A stretch of 64,000 nucleotides of DNA from Fidelibacterota bacterium (GCA_014381415.1 JACNLQ010000052.1:1-64000), one strand, 5' to 3'; positions 16,833-26,568 are shown, counted from the first letter of the stretch. The notes: a model not told the origin generated them from the letters alone. Program-made: numbers and translations.

Positions 16833-19098
16833 CTAAAACTTCACGAGCTTTACTTCCACTGTAACCGCTGATTATTCCTAAAGACTCTAATTCGTCCACC
16901 AGTCTGCCTGCACGACTATATCCAATTCTGAATTTCCGCTGTAATAGTGAAACAGATGCTTGTTGATTTTGGATAACAAGTACAGCAGCATCTCGAAGAA
17001 GTTCATCCTGATCTTCTTCTAAAACAAAATCTCCATCCAATTTTTCTTTTCTTGTTTCCGGGAGTAAAATTTCCTCCGGTTTCGGCTGATTTGAAACATG
17101 TGTCATTATTGCTTCAATTTCATCTAAAGTAACATAGGCGTTATGTAATCGAATAGGGGATGCAGTACCAGGTAGAAGAAATAAGAGGTCTCCATTCCCA
17201 AGCAATTTTTCTGCACCCATTTGATCTATAATTGTTCGTGAATCAATTTTTGAAGAAACCTGAAAGGCGATTCTCGCAGGAAAATTAGATTTAATCACCC
17301 CAGTAATTACATCTACTGAAGGTCTTTGCGTAGCAACAATCAAATGAATACCAACAGCTCTGGCTTTCTGAGCCAACCGAGTGATCGGCTCCTCAATTGC
17401 ACGACCGGAAGTGAGCATTAAATCTGCCAACTCATCTATCACAACCACTAAAAAAGGAATTGTTTCCAAATCTGGATTCTCTTTTTTTCTTTCTTGGTAT
17501 TCACCTATATTGCGAACACGCGCATCAGCAAATACCTGAAACCTTCTTTCCATTTCGACGATTGCTGAGTCTAATATACCAACAGCATTTTCTGGAGTTG
17601 TCATCACATATTCATCCAAATTGGGTGCTGTAATGAGATGATATCCCTCCAATGATTTATAGGTTGCCAATTCTAGCTTTTTAGGATCTATCAATATAAA
17701 CTTCACTTCATCTGGTTTTGCCTTATACAATATTGAAACAATCATTGTATTAATACAAACCGATTTACCCGCACCTGTAGCACCAGCAACCAAAATATGA
17801 GGCATTTTCCCTAAATCAAAAACATAGGCATCTCCCGTTGTGGTTTTGCCCAAACTAATACTTAATTTAGATTCGGATTTAATAAATTGTTCAGAGTTAA
17901 TAATATTTTTTAAGAAAACGGTTGAAGGATTATTATTAGGAAGTTCAATACCCACTGATTTTGAGCCCGGGATAGGTGCAATTATACGAACCCTTTGTGC
18001 TTTCATCACCCGTGCCAGATCATCGGATAGGTTTGTAAATTTATTAACTCTAACCCCCTCGGCAGGCTCTATTTCAAAAAGTGTAATTACCGGTCCAGGA
18101 GATATCCGTACTACTCTACCGGTGACTCCAAAGGTATCTAAAGCATGAGAAAGTGAATTTGCTTTTTCCTTTAGCTCTTCTTCTGAATGAGGATTCCGAA
18201 TTTCAACAGGATCATGGAGGTATTCTAAGGTAGGCATTTTATACTGCCGGTATTTTGCTTTGCGCTCCTTCTCAGCATCTAAATCCCCCTCTTCAATTTC
18301 TGCCTCATCCTCGATTGCAATATTTTCTTGGGGAGGTCCCTCCAAAACTTCTTCACCTACAGTATTTTCATTATCAATAGGTTCTGGATTTATTTCACTG
18401 GCAGCAGCATCTTCAATTGGTTCTTCAACTTCTTCAGTGGGAACCTTAATTTCATCCGATTCTTGATTTACTTCAGATTTATTTTTATCCTTATTGGAAA
18501 AAAATTTCATTTCATTTTTCTGAATAATCACCTTTCCCAACGCTCTTCTTTCCTGCCATTCTGTCCATTTTTCGGTTAAATTCTCAAAGATATTTTTTGC
18601 TTCAGAATAAATTGAAAAATGAAACAATCCACTAATTAATAAAATGAATACCACAACATGAATTATTCCTGCTGCGTACACACCAAAAATATCTACTAGA
18701 AAGTTCCACAAATTATAGCCTATAAAACCTGGATATTCGGCTTCCCACATTCCCCCGCGAGATTGACCAACCCAGGCAATTAGCAAGGATACCCAAATTC
18801 CAATTCCGGTTAAAAATCCTGAATAGTGTAAAGTTTGTTCCCAATCTCTTCTTGTGAAAAGGGTGAACCCAGCAAGTCCCATAATAATGGGAAAGAAAAA
18901 AGTCCCCCAGCCAAAGGAAAATTTCATTAAATAATAAGAAGTGTAAATGCCAAAGAGTCCCATTATATTCGTCTGGGCGACTTCAGGTGTTAACCCAGAC
19001 GGTGTTTCAAAAGGATTATAGGTTGCAAAGCTTAAGAGAACACAAAGTGCTAAAACACATAGGAGTATTCCAATAACTTCTTGCCGGCGATAATTCAT
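16795..19098 (-). CDS. ftsK: DNA translocase FtsK/SpoIIIE
   Basis: A 767-residue septum-located DNA pump that clears chromosome DNA during division. The first about 170 residues carry four membrane segments. An acidic linker (about 205-285) leads into the motor domain, with HILVAGATGAGKSVCINTMI as Walker A near 440, FILIDPKKLELATY, and FLVVVIDELADLM as Walker B. The C-terminal gamma domain (about 700-765) is a winged helix, with VSLLQRKFRIGYSRAGRLVD, that reads polarity sequences. The linker is short compared with the E. coli protein. The gene lies 18 bases after gcvT and overlaps lolA. Confidence 0.96.
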   Translation of the reverse strand: MNYRRQEVIGILLCVLALCVLLSFATYNPFETPSGLTPEVAQTNIMGLFGIYTSYYLMKFSFGWGTFFFPIIMGLAGFTLFTRRDWEQTLHYSGFLTGIGIWVSLLIAWVGQSRGGMWEAEYPGFIGYNLWNFLVDIFGVYAAGIIHVVVFILLISGLFHFSIYSEAKNIFENLTEKWTEWQERRALGKVIIQKNEMKFFSNKDKNKSEVNQESDEIKVPTEEVEEPIEDAAASEINPEPIDNENTVGEEVLEGPPQENIAIEDEAEIEEGDLDAEKERKAKYRQYKMPTLEYLHDPVEIRNPHSEEELKEKANSLSHALDTFGVTGRVVRISPGPVITLFEIEPAEGVRVNKFTNLSDDLARVMKAQRVRIIAPIPGSKSVGIELPNNNPSTVFLKNIINSEQFIKSESKLSISLGKTTTGDAYVFDLGKMPHILVAGATGAGKSVCINTMIVSILYKAKPDEVKFILIDPKKLELATYKSLEGYHLITAPNLDEYVMTTPENAVGILDSAIVEMERRFQVFADARVRNIGEYQERKKENPDLETIPFLVVVIDELADLMLTSGRAIEEPITRLAQKARAVGIHLIVATQRPSVDVITGVIKSNFPARIAFQVSSKIDSRTIIDQMGAEKLLGNGDLLFLLPGTASPIRLHNAYVTLDEIEAIMTHVSNQPKPEEILLPETRKEKLDGDFVLEEDQDELLRDAAVLVIQNQQASVSLLQRKFRIGYSRAGRLVDELESLGIISGYSGSKAREVLVDESYLDTIFSG

Positions 19099-19116
19099 TT
19101 TTTAGGATGGAATAGC

Positions 19117-20223
19117 TTAATAATGAAGGGAAGTTCCCTTAATAAACGGGGGTTTGATAATTTTTGCAGAAATAAACTTATTACGAATCTGGATGGATAT
19201 ATTTTGACCAATTTTATTAAATGGTCTATCAACATATGCCAAACCAAATCCAATTTTCAATTTTGGCGATTGGGTTCCACTGGTAACAATTCCCACCTTT
19301 TGTGAATCAACAAAAACTTCATAACCTTGGCGGGGAATCCCCCGTTCTTCCATAACAAATGAAATTAACATTCTGGCGGTACCATTCCTTTTTATTTCTA
19401 ACAAAGCATCTTTTCCTATAAAATCACCATTGGATAATGCCGTAATCCAACTTAAACCAGCTTCAATTGGATTTGTAGATTTATCAATGTCATTTCCATA
19501 CAGACAATATTTCATTTCCATTCGTAAAATATCTCGCGCTGCTAATCCTGCTGGGCTAACACCAACATTTATTAATTCGTCCCAAATATGAATTAGTACA
19601 TTTGATTCTCCATAAATTTCAAATCCCAGCTCTCCTGTATAACCGGTTCGGCTGACCATTACAGGGTTTCCAAATACGAAAGCATCTTCAAAAGAATAAA
19701 AGGGCATCTTCAAATTTGCATCTGTACATGTAGATAAAATTTCTCCGGACTTTGGACCTTGAAGGGCAATCAATGAATATTCTTCGGAAAGATTTTTTAG
19801 ATCCACATTTTCTGTTCTGTGTTCACTCAGCCAATCGAAATCTTTCTCGATATTTGACGCATTCACAACCATAAAATATCCATCTGATTTTCGATATAAA
19901 ATCAAATCATCAATTATTCCACCGTTAGGGTAACACATGGCAGAATATTGTGCTTCACCAACTTGAAGTTTATCCACATTGTTGATAGTCATTTTCTGTA
20001 AAAACGCTGTTGCACCGCTGCCACTAATAGTAAACTCACCCATATGGGAAACATCAAAAATGCCAGCTTTATCACGAACAGTGAAATATTCCGATTGAAT
20101 TCCTTCTGGGTAAGAAACTGGCATTTTATACCCTGCGAAAGGAACCAGTTTTGCACCTAATTGAACATGAGAATTGTAAAGAGCCGTTTCCTTAATTGGT
20201 ATATCTAATAATTCTTCTGTCAT
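19117..20223 (-). CDS. gcvT: aminomethyltransferase (glycine cleavage T protein)
   Basis: A 368-residue cytosolic enzyme that takes the aminomethyl group from the lipoyl H protein, releases ammonia and forms methylene-tetrahydrofolate. Typical motifs are AKLVPFAGYKMPVSYPEG near residue 25-42, FDVSHMGEFTISG near 56-68 and SRTGYTGELGFEIYGE near 190-205, plus the catalytic-site Asp region NVDKLQVGEAQYSAMCYPNG. Length is normal for the family. Its ATG overlaps the ruvA stop by 4 bases. No other glycine cleavage gene is present in the window, so the P and H proteins must be encoded elsewhere. Confidence 0.95.
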   Translation of the reverse strand: MTEELLDIPIKETALYNSHVQLGAKLVPFAGYKMPVSYPEGIQSEYFTVRDKAGIFDVSHMGEFTISGSGATAFLQKMTINNVDKLQVGEAQYSAMCYPNGGIIDDLILYRKSDGYFMVVNASNIEKDFDWLSEHRTENVDLKNLSEEYSLIALQGPKSGEILSTCTDANLKMPFYSFEDAFVFGNPVMVSRTGYTGELGFEIYGESNVLIHIWDELINVGVSPAGLAARDILRMEMKYCLYGNDIDKSTNPIEAGLSWITALSNGDFIGKDALLEIKRNGTARMLISFVMEERGIPRQGYEVFVDSQKVGIVTSGTQSPKLKIGFGLAYVDRPFNKIGQNISIQIRNKFISAKIIKPPFIKGTSLHY

Positions 20224-20810
20224 CGCAATTCTGCTAAGGCCTCTTTTATTAATTCTTCCGTACTTAATTGTTCACCTTGGTTTTGAACTGTTGTAATTGA
20301 ATTCCGAATATCCTGCATTTGGAATCCCAATGCCAAGAGTGCATCATAGGCATCACTGACTTCAGGAGGAACATCTGATTCTTCCATGGGTAGTTCATCC
20401 TTGGATAGTTTGACAAATTTATCTTTTAATTCCACGATAATCCTTCTCGCAGTTTTGGGTCCGATGCCAGGTAAGGCTGTTAGCATGGAAACTTCACTGG
20501 CAATCAATCGTCTTTTAAATTCATCCGGAGACACTGCTGATAGTAGAACAATTGCTGTTTTGGGTCCAATACCGGAAACACCAATAAGCATTAAAAATAG
20601 TTCCTTCTCCGTAATCTCACTAAAAGCAAATAGTTGCTGACTATTTTCTGTCACATGAAAATGGGTGAGTAGCGAAACCTCTTCCCCTGGCTTAGGGAGA
20701 TTATCATAGGTATTATTTGAGATATAACAGATATAACCCAATCCACCAGTTTCAATGACAATTTCATCTGGCATTTTTTTTACAAGTTTTCCTCTAATGC
20801 TGACAATCAT
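20220..20810 (-). CDS. ruvA: Holliday junction branch migration protein RuvA
   Basis: A 196-residue DNA-binding subunit that holds Holliday junctions for the RuvB motor. Domain I is an OB-fold (MIVSIRGKLVKKMPDEIVIE). Domain II has two helix-hairpin-helix motifs, LIGVSGIGPKTAIVLLSAV near 76-94 and LTALPGIGPKTARRIIVELK near 108-127. Domain III near the C-terminus (YDALLALGFQMQDI) binds RuvB. It overlaps ruvC by 4 bases and gcvT by 4 bases, so translation is coupled. RuvB is not in the window. Confidence 0.96.
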   Translation of the reverse strand: MIVSIRGKLVKKMPDEIVIETGGLGYICYISNNTYDNLPKPGEEVSLLTHFHVTENSQQLFAFSEITEKELFLMLIGVSGIGPKTAIVLLSAVSPDEFKRRLIASEVSMLTALPGIGPKTARRIIVELKDKFVKLSKDELPMEESDVPPEVSDAYDALLALGFQMQDIRNSITTVQNQGEQLSTEELIKEALAELR

Positions 20811-21289
20811 AAATCTGCCATCCGAAATTGATGATCATGACAGAGTGCGATCGCCAAAGCATCCGCAGCATCAATAGGTTCTGGATTATGATCCATTTGT
20901 AATTTTGCTTTTACCATAAATTGTACCTGAGTTTTATGTGCGTTTCCATTGCCGGTTATGGATTGTTTTACCTTTCGTGCAGAATATTCATAAATGGGAA
21001 TCTTTTTTGATGCAGCGGCAACCATCGATGCCCCTCTCGCCTGTCCCAATCGCATTGCAGATTTTACATTTTTACCATAAAATACTTCTTCAATTGCAAA
21101 TATTTGGGGATTATAATTCGAAATTATTTCACACACATCATTAAAAATTGTGAGAAGCCGATTAGCAAGAGTGTCTTTGATTTGCGGTTTAATAATCCCA
21201 TAATCTATCAATGTGGTTTGATTATTGCTTATATTTATAATTCCAAAGCCTGTTTGCACAAGTCCCGGATCTATTCCAATTATTTTCAA
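20807..21289 (-). CDS. ruvC: crossover junction endodeoxyribonuclease RuvC
   Basis: A 160-residue RNase H-fold nuclease that resolves Holliday junctions. The first catalytic Asp is in IIGIDPGLVQTGFGII at residues 3-18, the Glu in FAIEEVFYGKNVKSAMRLGQ near 65-84, and the C-terminal acidic pair in EPIDAADALAIALCH near 137-151. The set is complete and the length normal. It begins right at the end of yebC with no gap and overlaps ruvA, giving the widespread yebC-ruvC-ruvA order. Confidence 0.96.
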   Translation of the reverse strand: MKIIGIDPGLVQTGFGIINISNNQTTLIDYGIIKPQIKDTLANRLLTIFNDVCEIISNYNPQIFAIEEVFYGKNVKSAMRLGQARGASMVAAASKKIPIYEYSARKVKQSITGNGNAHKTQVQFMVKAKLQMDHNPEPIDAADALAIALCHDHQFRMADL

Positions 21290-22033
21290 TTACAGCAATG
21301 AACCCAGCTCAGATTCATCCAAATCAAAATTTGAATAAACCTTTTGAATGTCTTCGTTTTCTTCAAGTTTTTCCAGAAGCTGCAGCAATTGCTTGGCTTC
21401 TGTTCCACTTACATTCACAGAATTAACGGGAGTTAAGCCTACTTCACCTTCAATTTCATACCCCTCTTTTTCCAAACCATTACTAACAATTCCAAAGGCT
21501 TCAGGTGATGTTGTAATTTCGATAATTTCATTATCAGATTCAAAATCATCGGCTCCAAGTTCAAGCGATTTCTCTAAAACGGCGTCTTCATCTACACCTT
21601 TTCTTTCAAGAGTAATTGTGCCTTTCTTTTCAAACATCCAATTCACACAACCAGATTCTCCCAAATTCCCACCATTTTTAGACATGATATGACGAATATC
21701 CGGGATCGTTCTATTTTTATTATCGGTCATCACTTCCATCATGATAGCAACACCTCCGGGACCATATCCCTCATAGACATAATTCTCATATCTCACCCCC
21801 GGTAAATTGCCTGTCCCTTTGTTAATGGCACGTTCAATATTCGCTGAGGGCATGTTGGCAGCCTTCGCTTTTTTTATTGCAAGCCTTAATGCTGGATTCA
21901 TTTCAGGATCGCCTCCACCCTCTCTTGCTGATAAGGCAATATCTTTGGAAACTTGAGTAAATACAGCTCCACGCTTGGCATCAGCTGCACCCTTTTTTCG
22001 TTTAATGGTTGACCATTTACTATGTCCCGACAT
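21290..22033 (-). CDS. yebC: YebC/PmpR family regulatory protein
   Basis: A 247-residue protein of the YebC family, known as transcription regulators and, in recent work, translation factors that relieve ribosome stalling at proline runs. The diagnostic start MSGHSKWSTIKRKKGAADAK is present, followed by KDIALSAREGGGDPEMNPAL and the IERAINKGTG segment. The family's three-domain length of about 240-250 residues is matched. It is the first gene of the yebC-ruvC-ruvA-gcvT group; an 82-base gap separates it from batE, where a promoter could lie, though none was recognised. Confidence 0.96.
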   Translation of the reverse strand: MSGHSKWSTIKRKKGAADAKRGAVFTQVSKDIALSAREGGGDPEMNPALRLAIKKAKAANMPSANIERAINKGTGNLPGVRYENYVYEGYGPGGVAIMMEVMTDNKNRTIPDIRHIMSKNGGNLGESGCVNWMFEKKGTITLERKGVDEDAVLEKSLELGADDFESDNEIIEITTSPEAFGIVSNGLEKEGYEIEGEVGLTPVNSVNVSGTEAKQLLQLLEKLEENEDIQKVYSNFDLDESELGSLL

Positions 22034-22115
22034 ATTTCTCTTCTATTTATTTAGTCTGAGTTTGCACCCTAAATTTAGCAATTTAATTCAGGGATTTCTA
22101 TATGAGAATTTAATA

Positions 22116-22874
22116 TTACTGAATCAGCCTAATTTGATCATTAGATATCCACCCAGTTTTACCATCCAATAATTCAATTTCAACCCAGTTATTCTCTAAT
22201 TGGTTAATTGATACTTTTAATCCTTCATGAACTTCAAAAAGGCGAGTAGAAAATGTGTTAGGCTCTGAACGAACTTCAGCTTTCGGAGAATAAATAACTC
22301 CCAGGTTAAGTGAATTATCAGTCCAAATTGAATGGGAGGCCAAAAATAGGGAAATAAAAAATAGTGTCAATATAATCCCTTTTAAATTTTTTACTATTGA
22401 AAAGAAAACAAATCGATTTATTAATGCTAAAAGAGAGAATAATAAAAAAATGAAAAGTGTAATATTAATCCATGCAGAAGGTGTAAACCGTTCTTTCATT
22501 CCTAAATACCATTTCAGGTACAATGGGGGATCAGGCAAATCCATTCTATCTATTACCTTTAAATTTGCTAACTTTAAATTATATTGAGCATCCGAATGAG
22601 TTGGAGATAGCTTCAGGCAGCTCTCAAATGCCCAAATTGCTCCAGCTGTATTTCCGGAACGAAAAAAAGCATTACCCAAATTATAATACAATTCTGGTGA
22701 ATCGAAGTTATTGGATAAAATGGATTCAAATTCCTGAATGGCTAAATCATATTGGCCATTTTTATATGCATCCATTCCATTTTTGTAAAATTGTGAAATT
22801 TCTTCCTCTACAGCAAATAAAGGTATGCAAATAAAAAATATAAGTGATTTATTTCTAAGACCAGACATGATCAA
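22116..22874 (-). CDS. batE: BatE-like TPR and SH3-domain membrane protein
   Basis: A 252-residue membrane protein matching BatE of the Bacteroides aerotolerance operon. After a signal segment come TPR units (AYKNGQYDLAIQEFESIL, LYYNLGNAFFRSGNTAGAIW, residues about 35-105). Two membrane helices follow, at about 140-180. The C-terminal about 60 residues form a bacterial SH3 domain (LGVIYSPKAEVRSEPN and WVEIELLDGKTGWISN). It overlaps the 3' end of batD by 20 bases and is the last gene of the five-gene Bat set. It probably acts as a scaffold on the periplasmic side. Confidence 0.85.
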   Translation of the reverse strand: MIMSGLRNKSLIFFICIPLFAVEEEISQFYKNGMDAYKNGQYDLAIQEFESILSNNFDSPELYYNLGNAFFRSGNTAGAIWAFESCLKLSPTHSDAQYNLKLANLKVIDRMDLPDPPLYLKWYLGMKERFTPSAWINITLFIFLLFSLLALINRFVFFSIVKNLKGIILTLFFISLFLASHSIWTDNSLNLGVIYSPKAEVRSEPNTFSTRLFEVHEGLKVSINQLENNWVEIELLDGKTGWISNDQIRLIQ

Positions 22875-24570
22875 CCTTTTTCAATAAATGCTTAATTTTT
22901 TGTACATCATTTTTGGCGTCTTGTGAAGAAATAGGGGCGAATCTTACAGCTTCTCCCCGAGTTAAAACTTGTTCCATTTCCTTGCTTAACTCACCACTAT
23001 CATAAATTTGAATAATTTCAATTATTTCTCCTGTTGAATATTCTATCCTCTTAGTCCCGTTCTTTTTATTAATATAACTTATAACTGCCCTATAAATTTG
23101 TGTATAAATTTCTTCAGGCGAATTAGGAGCTGAATCCAATATACCAAACGCATAATTTAATGCTCGTTTAGCCTGCCAACCTCCTGCTGATTTTTCCATT
23201 CGTTGTCTGGTAATACTTTGAGCATATGGAAATGCAAATACCATCCAGGATAATAGCAGTAATGTGAGCGCTGTGCCAGTAACCAGTGCCCTATTTTGAT
23301 CACGCCATTTAGGTTGAGATTCATCTATGAATCGAATATCCTCACCCACCAATACCACTTCTTCTTTTGATAATCCAATTGAGGTTATTGCAGCTTTTTC
23401 GTTCGGCGATACTTTTAATTTATGCCTGGGTGTAGATTTTGTCACCCATTGACCCCCTTTGGGATCAAAATAATTTAGATCTATTTTGGGAATATAAATG
23501 TCACCTGCAAATCTGGGAATTAATACCCACTCGAATTTCTTCTCTCCTCCAATTTTATCTCTTAAGGGATTCTCATGCGTCTGTACTTCTGGATCGAATA
23601 CCTCTAACTCATTTGGAAAATAAATATCAGACATACCCACAGTTTGAAGGTTTCCTGTTCCATTTATGATAATCTTAAATGTAATCGCTTCATCCTGCTT
23701 TACATTTGTTGTACTAACCTCTGATCGAATATTCCAATTCCCCACAATTGCTGAAATCTTTCCATTCCTTCTAGTGGGAAGTGGTTTTACATCTATAGTT
23801 AAATTGTTGGTTGAAATAGTATATTTTTTTGATGGAGGTCCAAATAAGCTGAAATCATTCCACCGTTGTTGCTTTTCCCGGATACCAATTACTGCAGACA
23901 TAGGTTTAATAATTATTTTCCCCGATTGAGTAGGAAACAAAGCTATTTTTTTTATGGTTGCTGCAAAATATTTAACACCATTCTTCCTCTCCTCTCTTAA
24001 CTTTAAATTTTTTGGCGCAAACAATTCTTCTGTCCAAAAGCCTTTAAAACTTGGTACTTCATCATCAAAGCTGGTAACATCTACTTTAGTATAAAGGGTA
24101 TAGGTGAGAGTAGTTTGTTCCCCTCTGTAAGGTGCCTGATTATCAATGGAAGCCTCAATAAAAAAATGTGCTACTTTACCCGATTGGCTACTTCCCCGTT
24201 TTGAAACTGAGACCATAATGGAAGTTGATAAATAAGATTTCTTCCCTATCTGAATTTTCAATGCCGGAATTGTAAGTTCTCCTGTCCTTTTGGGAATTAA
24301 GCTCCAGCTCAGTGTAGTGGTTGAACTTTTGGTCATTTTCCCATTTAGAAATTGAACATTTGTGGAGCTGGATTGATTGGGACCACTTAAAACTTTAAAA
24401 TCAGGCATTTCGGGTAGTCGTACCTCAGGATCACTTTTCACATTACTAGTGGTAACAGTGAGATTAATAGAATCACCTTCAATTATATCACTGCGATCCA
24501 CGGTGACACTCACCGATTCTTCCGCCCAAATTATTGCGGATATTAAACATAAAACTAATAGTCTTTTCAC
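22855..24570 (-). CDS. batD: BatD (oxygen-tolerance) family protein
   Basis: A 571-residue BatD-type protein: signal peptide (MKRLLVLCLISAIIWA), then a large beta-rich periplasmic region with SVTVDRSDIIEGDSINLTVT near 20-39 and repeated Ig-like domains, one membrane helix near 425-445 (ALVTGTALTLLLLSWMVFAF), and a cytosolic tail of about 115 residues. Its start overlaps batC by 4 bases. BatD proteins work with VWA-domain BatA and BatB at the inner membrane in stress tolerance; the molecular activity is unknown. Confidence 0.9.
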   Translation of the reverse strand: MKRLLVLCLISAIIWAEESVSVTVDRSDIIEGDSINLTVTTSNVKSDPEVRLPEMPDFKVLSGPNQSSSTNVQFLNGKMTKSSTTTLSWSLIPKRTGELTIPALKIQIGKKSYLSTSIMVSVSKRGSSQSGKVAHFFIEASIDNQAPYRGEQTTLTYTLYTKVDVTSFDDEVPSFKGFWTEELFAPKNLKLREERKNGVKYFAATIKKIALFPTQSGKIIIKPMSAVIGIREKQQRWNDFSLFGPPSKKYTISTNNLTIDVKPLPTRRNGKISAIVGNWNIRSEVSTTNVKQDEAITFKIIINGTGNLQTVGMSDIYFPNELEVFDPEVQTHENPLRDKIGGEKKFEWVLIPRFAGDIYIPKIDLNYFDPKGGQWVTKSTPRHKLKVSPNEKAAITSIGLSKEEVVLVGEDIRFIDESQPKWRDQNRALVTGTALTLLLLSWMVFAFPYAQSITRQRMEKSAGGWQAKRALNYAFGILDSAPNSPEEIYTQIYRAVISYINKKNGTKRIEYSTGEIIEIIQIYDSGELSKEMEQVLTRGEAVRFAPISSQDAKNDVQKIKHLLKKVDHVWS

Positions 24571-25520
24571 CAGTCTTTCTCCAGTTTAATTAAACCTTTA
24601 GCTTTATATTTTCTTGGCTTTAAATTATTTTCATCTGCTTTCATTGCATTAAGAATTGCTTCTGCTTCTTCTTTCCCCAATTGTTTTTCTTTTTCCGCCT
24701 GGATTTGAGATTCTGTTTTCTGTTTTTGATCTTCCTCGTTTATTTCTTCTCCTTCCTTAGATTGCGACTCTTCCTGTTCCTCCCCTAAATCTTCCTTCCC
24801 ATCTTCTGACTGCTGTTGGTCTTTCTCACCTTCTTCTTCACCTTTTTCACTCCCTTTAGAATCCTGCTCTTTTTCATTACCTTTTTGAGATTGCTGACTT
24901 TCCTGATTTTGTTCTTCCTGTTCATCACCTTCTTCACCATCCTGATTTTTACCTTGCTTTTCCTGAGGTGGTTGCTGCTCAAGCATTCGCTTGCTCAATT
25001 CATAATTATAGCGGATATCCTCATCATCTGGGTCTAATTTTAGTGCCTCCTGAAAAAAATCCACACTATTTTGCAAATCTCCCATTTGGTAAAATGTATT
25101 ACCCATATTATACAGAGCATCTGCTTTAATATCGGGTTCGGAATCTATGAGTGAATTTTTATAGTTCTGTAAAGCAGATTCTGAATCTCCACTCAGGTAA
25201 TTAAGATTTCCTAAATTATATAACAGTTCTTTTTTATGAGGATATTTTTTGATAAGTGCTTCATATTTCTGTAACACCTTTTCATATTCAGGATTTGATT
25301 CTGGTTCTTTCCCATTCACTGACATTGCTTGATTTTGAGTAGGCAAAGGACGAATTTCCTTCTTCTGCTGGGAATATAAGGAATCATGAAGTACACTAAT
25401 TATGCAAATAACAAGAAAATATCTCCAAATCTTAAATCTTAATTCTTCTATTTTCCATCTTAAATCTGATTGGTGAGCCTGTCGAACCACTACCTTAATT
25501 CTTCTATCTTCTACCTTCAA
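24567..25520 (-). CDS. batC: BatC-like TPR protein with charged low-complexity tail
   Basis: A protein of up to 317 residues. The core has TPR units (KKELLYNLGNLNYLSGDSES, ALYNMGNTFYQMGDLQNSVD, residues about 95-170). A Glu/Gln/Lys-rich tail (about 180-285) follows, typical of BatC. The start is uncertain: the frame opens at a TTG (25520), and its first about 33 residues are encoded by a repeat sequence (25436-25521), giving an odd charged stretch (VEDRRIKVVVRQAHQSD). The real signal segment (YFLVICIISVLHDSLYSQ) comes after it with no ATG in front. Either a repeat insertion replaced the original start, or a non-standard start near the signal segment is used. It lies between batB and batD. Confidence 0.82.
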   Translation of the reverse strand: MKVEDRRIKVVVRQAHQSDLRWKIEELRFKIWRYFLVICIISVLHDSLYSQQKKEIRPLPTQNQAMSVNGKEPESNPEYEKVLQKYEALIKKYPHKKELLYNLGNLNYLSGDSESALQNYKNSLIDSEPDIKADALYNMGNTFYQMGDLQNSVDFFQEALKLDPDDEDIRYNYELSKRMLEQQPPQEKQGKNQDGEEGDEQEEQNQESQQSQKGNEKEQDSKGSEKGEEEGEKDQQQSEDGKEDLGEEQEESQSKEGEEINEEDQKQKTESQIQAEKEKQLGKEEAEAILNAMKADENNLKPRKYKAKGLIKLEKDW

Positions 25521-25521
25521 T
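25436..25521. repeat. repeat with direct arms around a palindromic core, in batC 5' end
   Basis: Two direct copies of about 30 bases (about 25438-25467 and 25492-25521, both with TTAATTCTTCTAT in common) flank a core GGTGAGCCTGTCGAACC at 25472-25488. The core belongs to the widespread short palindrome family with TTCGACAAGCTCA-like sequence. The repeat forms the 5' end of batC and supplies its unusual N-terminal codons. Confidence 0.65.
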
Positions 25522-25530
25522 CTTTATCCT

Positions 25531-26568
25531 TCATTCCCTTGTAAACCTTCCTTCCCAACCCATTTCTTTTTGTGTACGGGTAGGTATTAAAAATTCAGTT
25601 AAAAACAATATTAATCCTATAACTAAAAACACCTGATACCGATCTTCATATTGAGAAAATACATGGGATTTAAATTCTCTCTTTTCCATCTGATCGATTT
25701 CATTCAATAGGGGGGTAATTGCATTCACTTGGTTTTCTATGCGGATATAAAGCCCACCGGTAATGCGGGCAATTTCATCTAGCATAGATTCATTCAGGGT
25801 ACTGGTAACCACTTGTCCGCTATGGTTTTTCTTAAACTCCATCCTATTACCATTTTCATCATAAATGGGTATGGGTCCACCGGCAGAGGTTCCCACCCCC
25901 AAAGTGTGGATAATAATGCCCAATTCCCGGGCTTGTTCTGCCAGTGTGACAGCTGCCCCTTGATGGTCTTCTCCATCAGAAACCAGTACAAATACCTTGA
26001 ATTTTTCATCGTCATTTTCAACATGATCCAATGCTAATTGGATGGCAGCGGCTAAGTCTGTACCCTGAGTGGTGATAATATCCGTATCCATCATATTCAA
26101 AAATAACCGGGATGCTGAATAATCTTCGGTTAGTGGACAGTGAAGATGAGCGGAACCAGCGAATGCAATTAATCCAGCCCGATCTCCCTCAAGTTTATTT
26201 AATAACCTACCAAGCTCGTATTTAGCTTTTTCAATTCGGGATGGTTTTACGTCCACTGCATTCATACTGGTAGAGGTATCCAAAAGGATAAAAATATCTA
26301 CTCCTTCCCGTTTAAGCTCAGTTAATTTCATACCAATTTGTGGACCCACAGAAGCCAATAAAATGAAAATAATTCCCAATACGATTAATCGGGAGCGCAG
26401 ACGAATTCGGGAATATTTTACACGGTTAAGGAGAAACTTTTTAACTGAAGCAATACCTAAAGCTTCTAAGCCAAATCTTAACTTTTTCCCTTGAATGGCA
26501 TACCATATTAACACAAACGTCAGTGGTATAAAAAGATAGAACATTTCAGGATGTGTATAGCGAACCAT
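25531..26568 (-). CDS. batB: BatB-like VWA-domain membrane protein
   Basis: A 345-residue inner-membrane protein with a von Willebrand A domain. Two membrane segments flank residues 8-25 and 58-80. The VWA domain has the metal-site motif DIFILLDTSTSMNAVDVKPS near 88-107 (DxSxS), TQGTDLAAAIQLAL near 165-178 with the MIDAS Thr, and VLVSDGEDHQGAA near 195-207. A last membrane helix (FLVIGLILFLTEFLI) sits near the C-terminus. It overlaps batA's stop by one base. VWA proteins of this group bind a metal and partner proteins, often with a MoxR ATPase, which is not in this window. Confidence 0.9.
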   Translation of the reverse strand: MVRYTHPEMFYLFIPLTFVLIWYAIQGKKLRFGLEALGIASVKKFLLNRVKYSRIRLRSRLIVLGIIFILLASVGPQIGMKLTELKREGVDIFILLDTSTSMNAVDVKPSRIEKAKYELGRLLNKLEGDRAGLIAFAGSAHLHCPLTEDYSASRLFLNMMDTDIITTQGTDLAAAIQLALDHVENDDEKFKVFVLVSDGEDHQGAAVTLAEQARELGIIIHTLGVGTSAGGPIPIYDENGNRMEFKKNHSGQVVTSTLNESMLDEIARITGGLYIRIENQVNAITPLLNEIDQMEKREFKSHVFSQYEDRYQVFLVIGLILFLTEFLIPTRTQKEMGWEGRFTRE

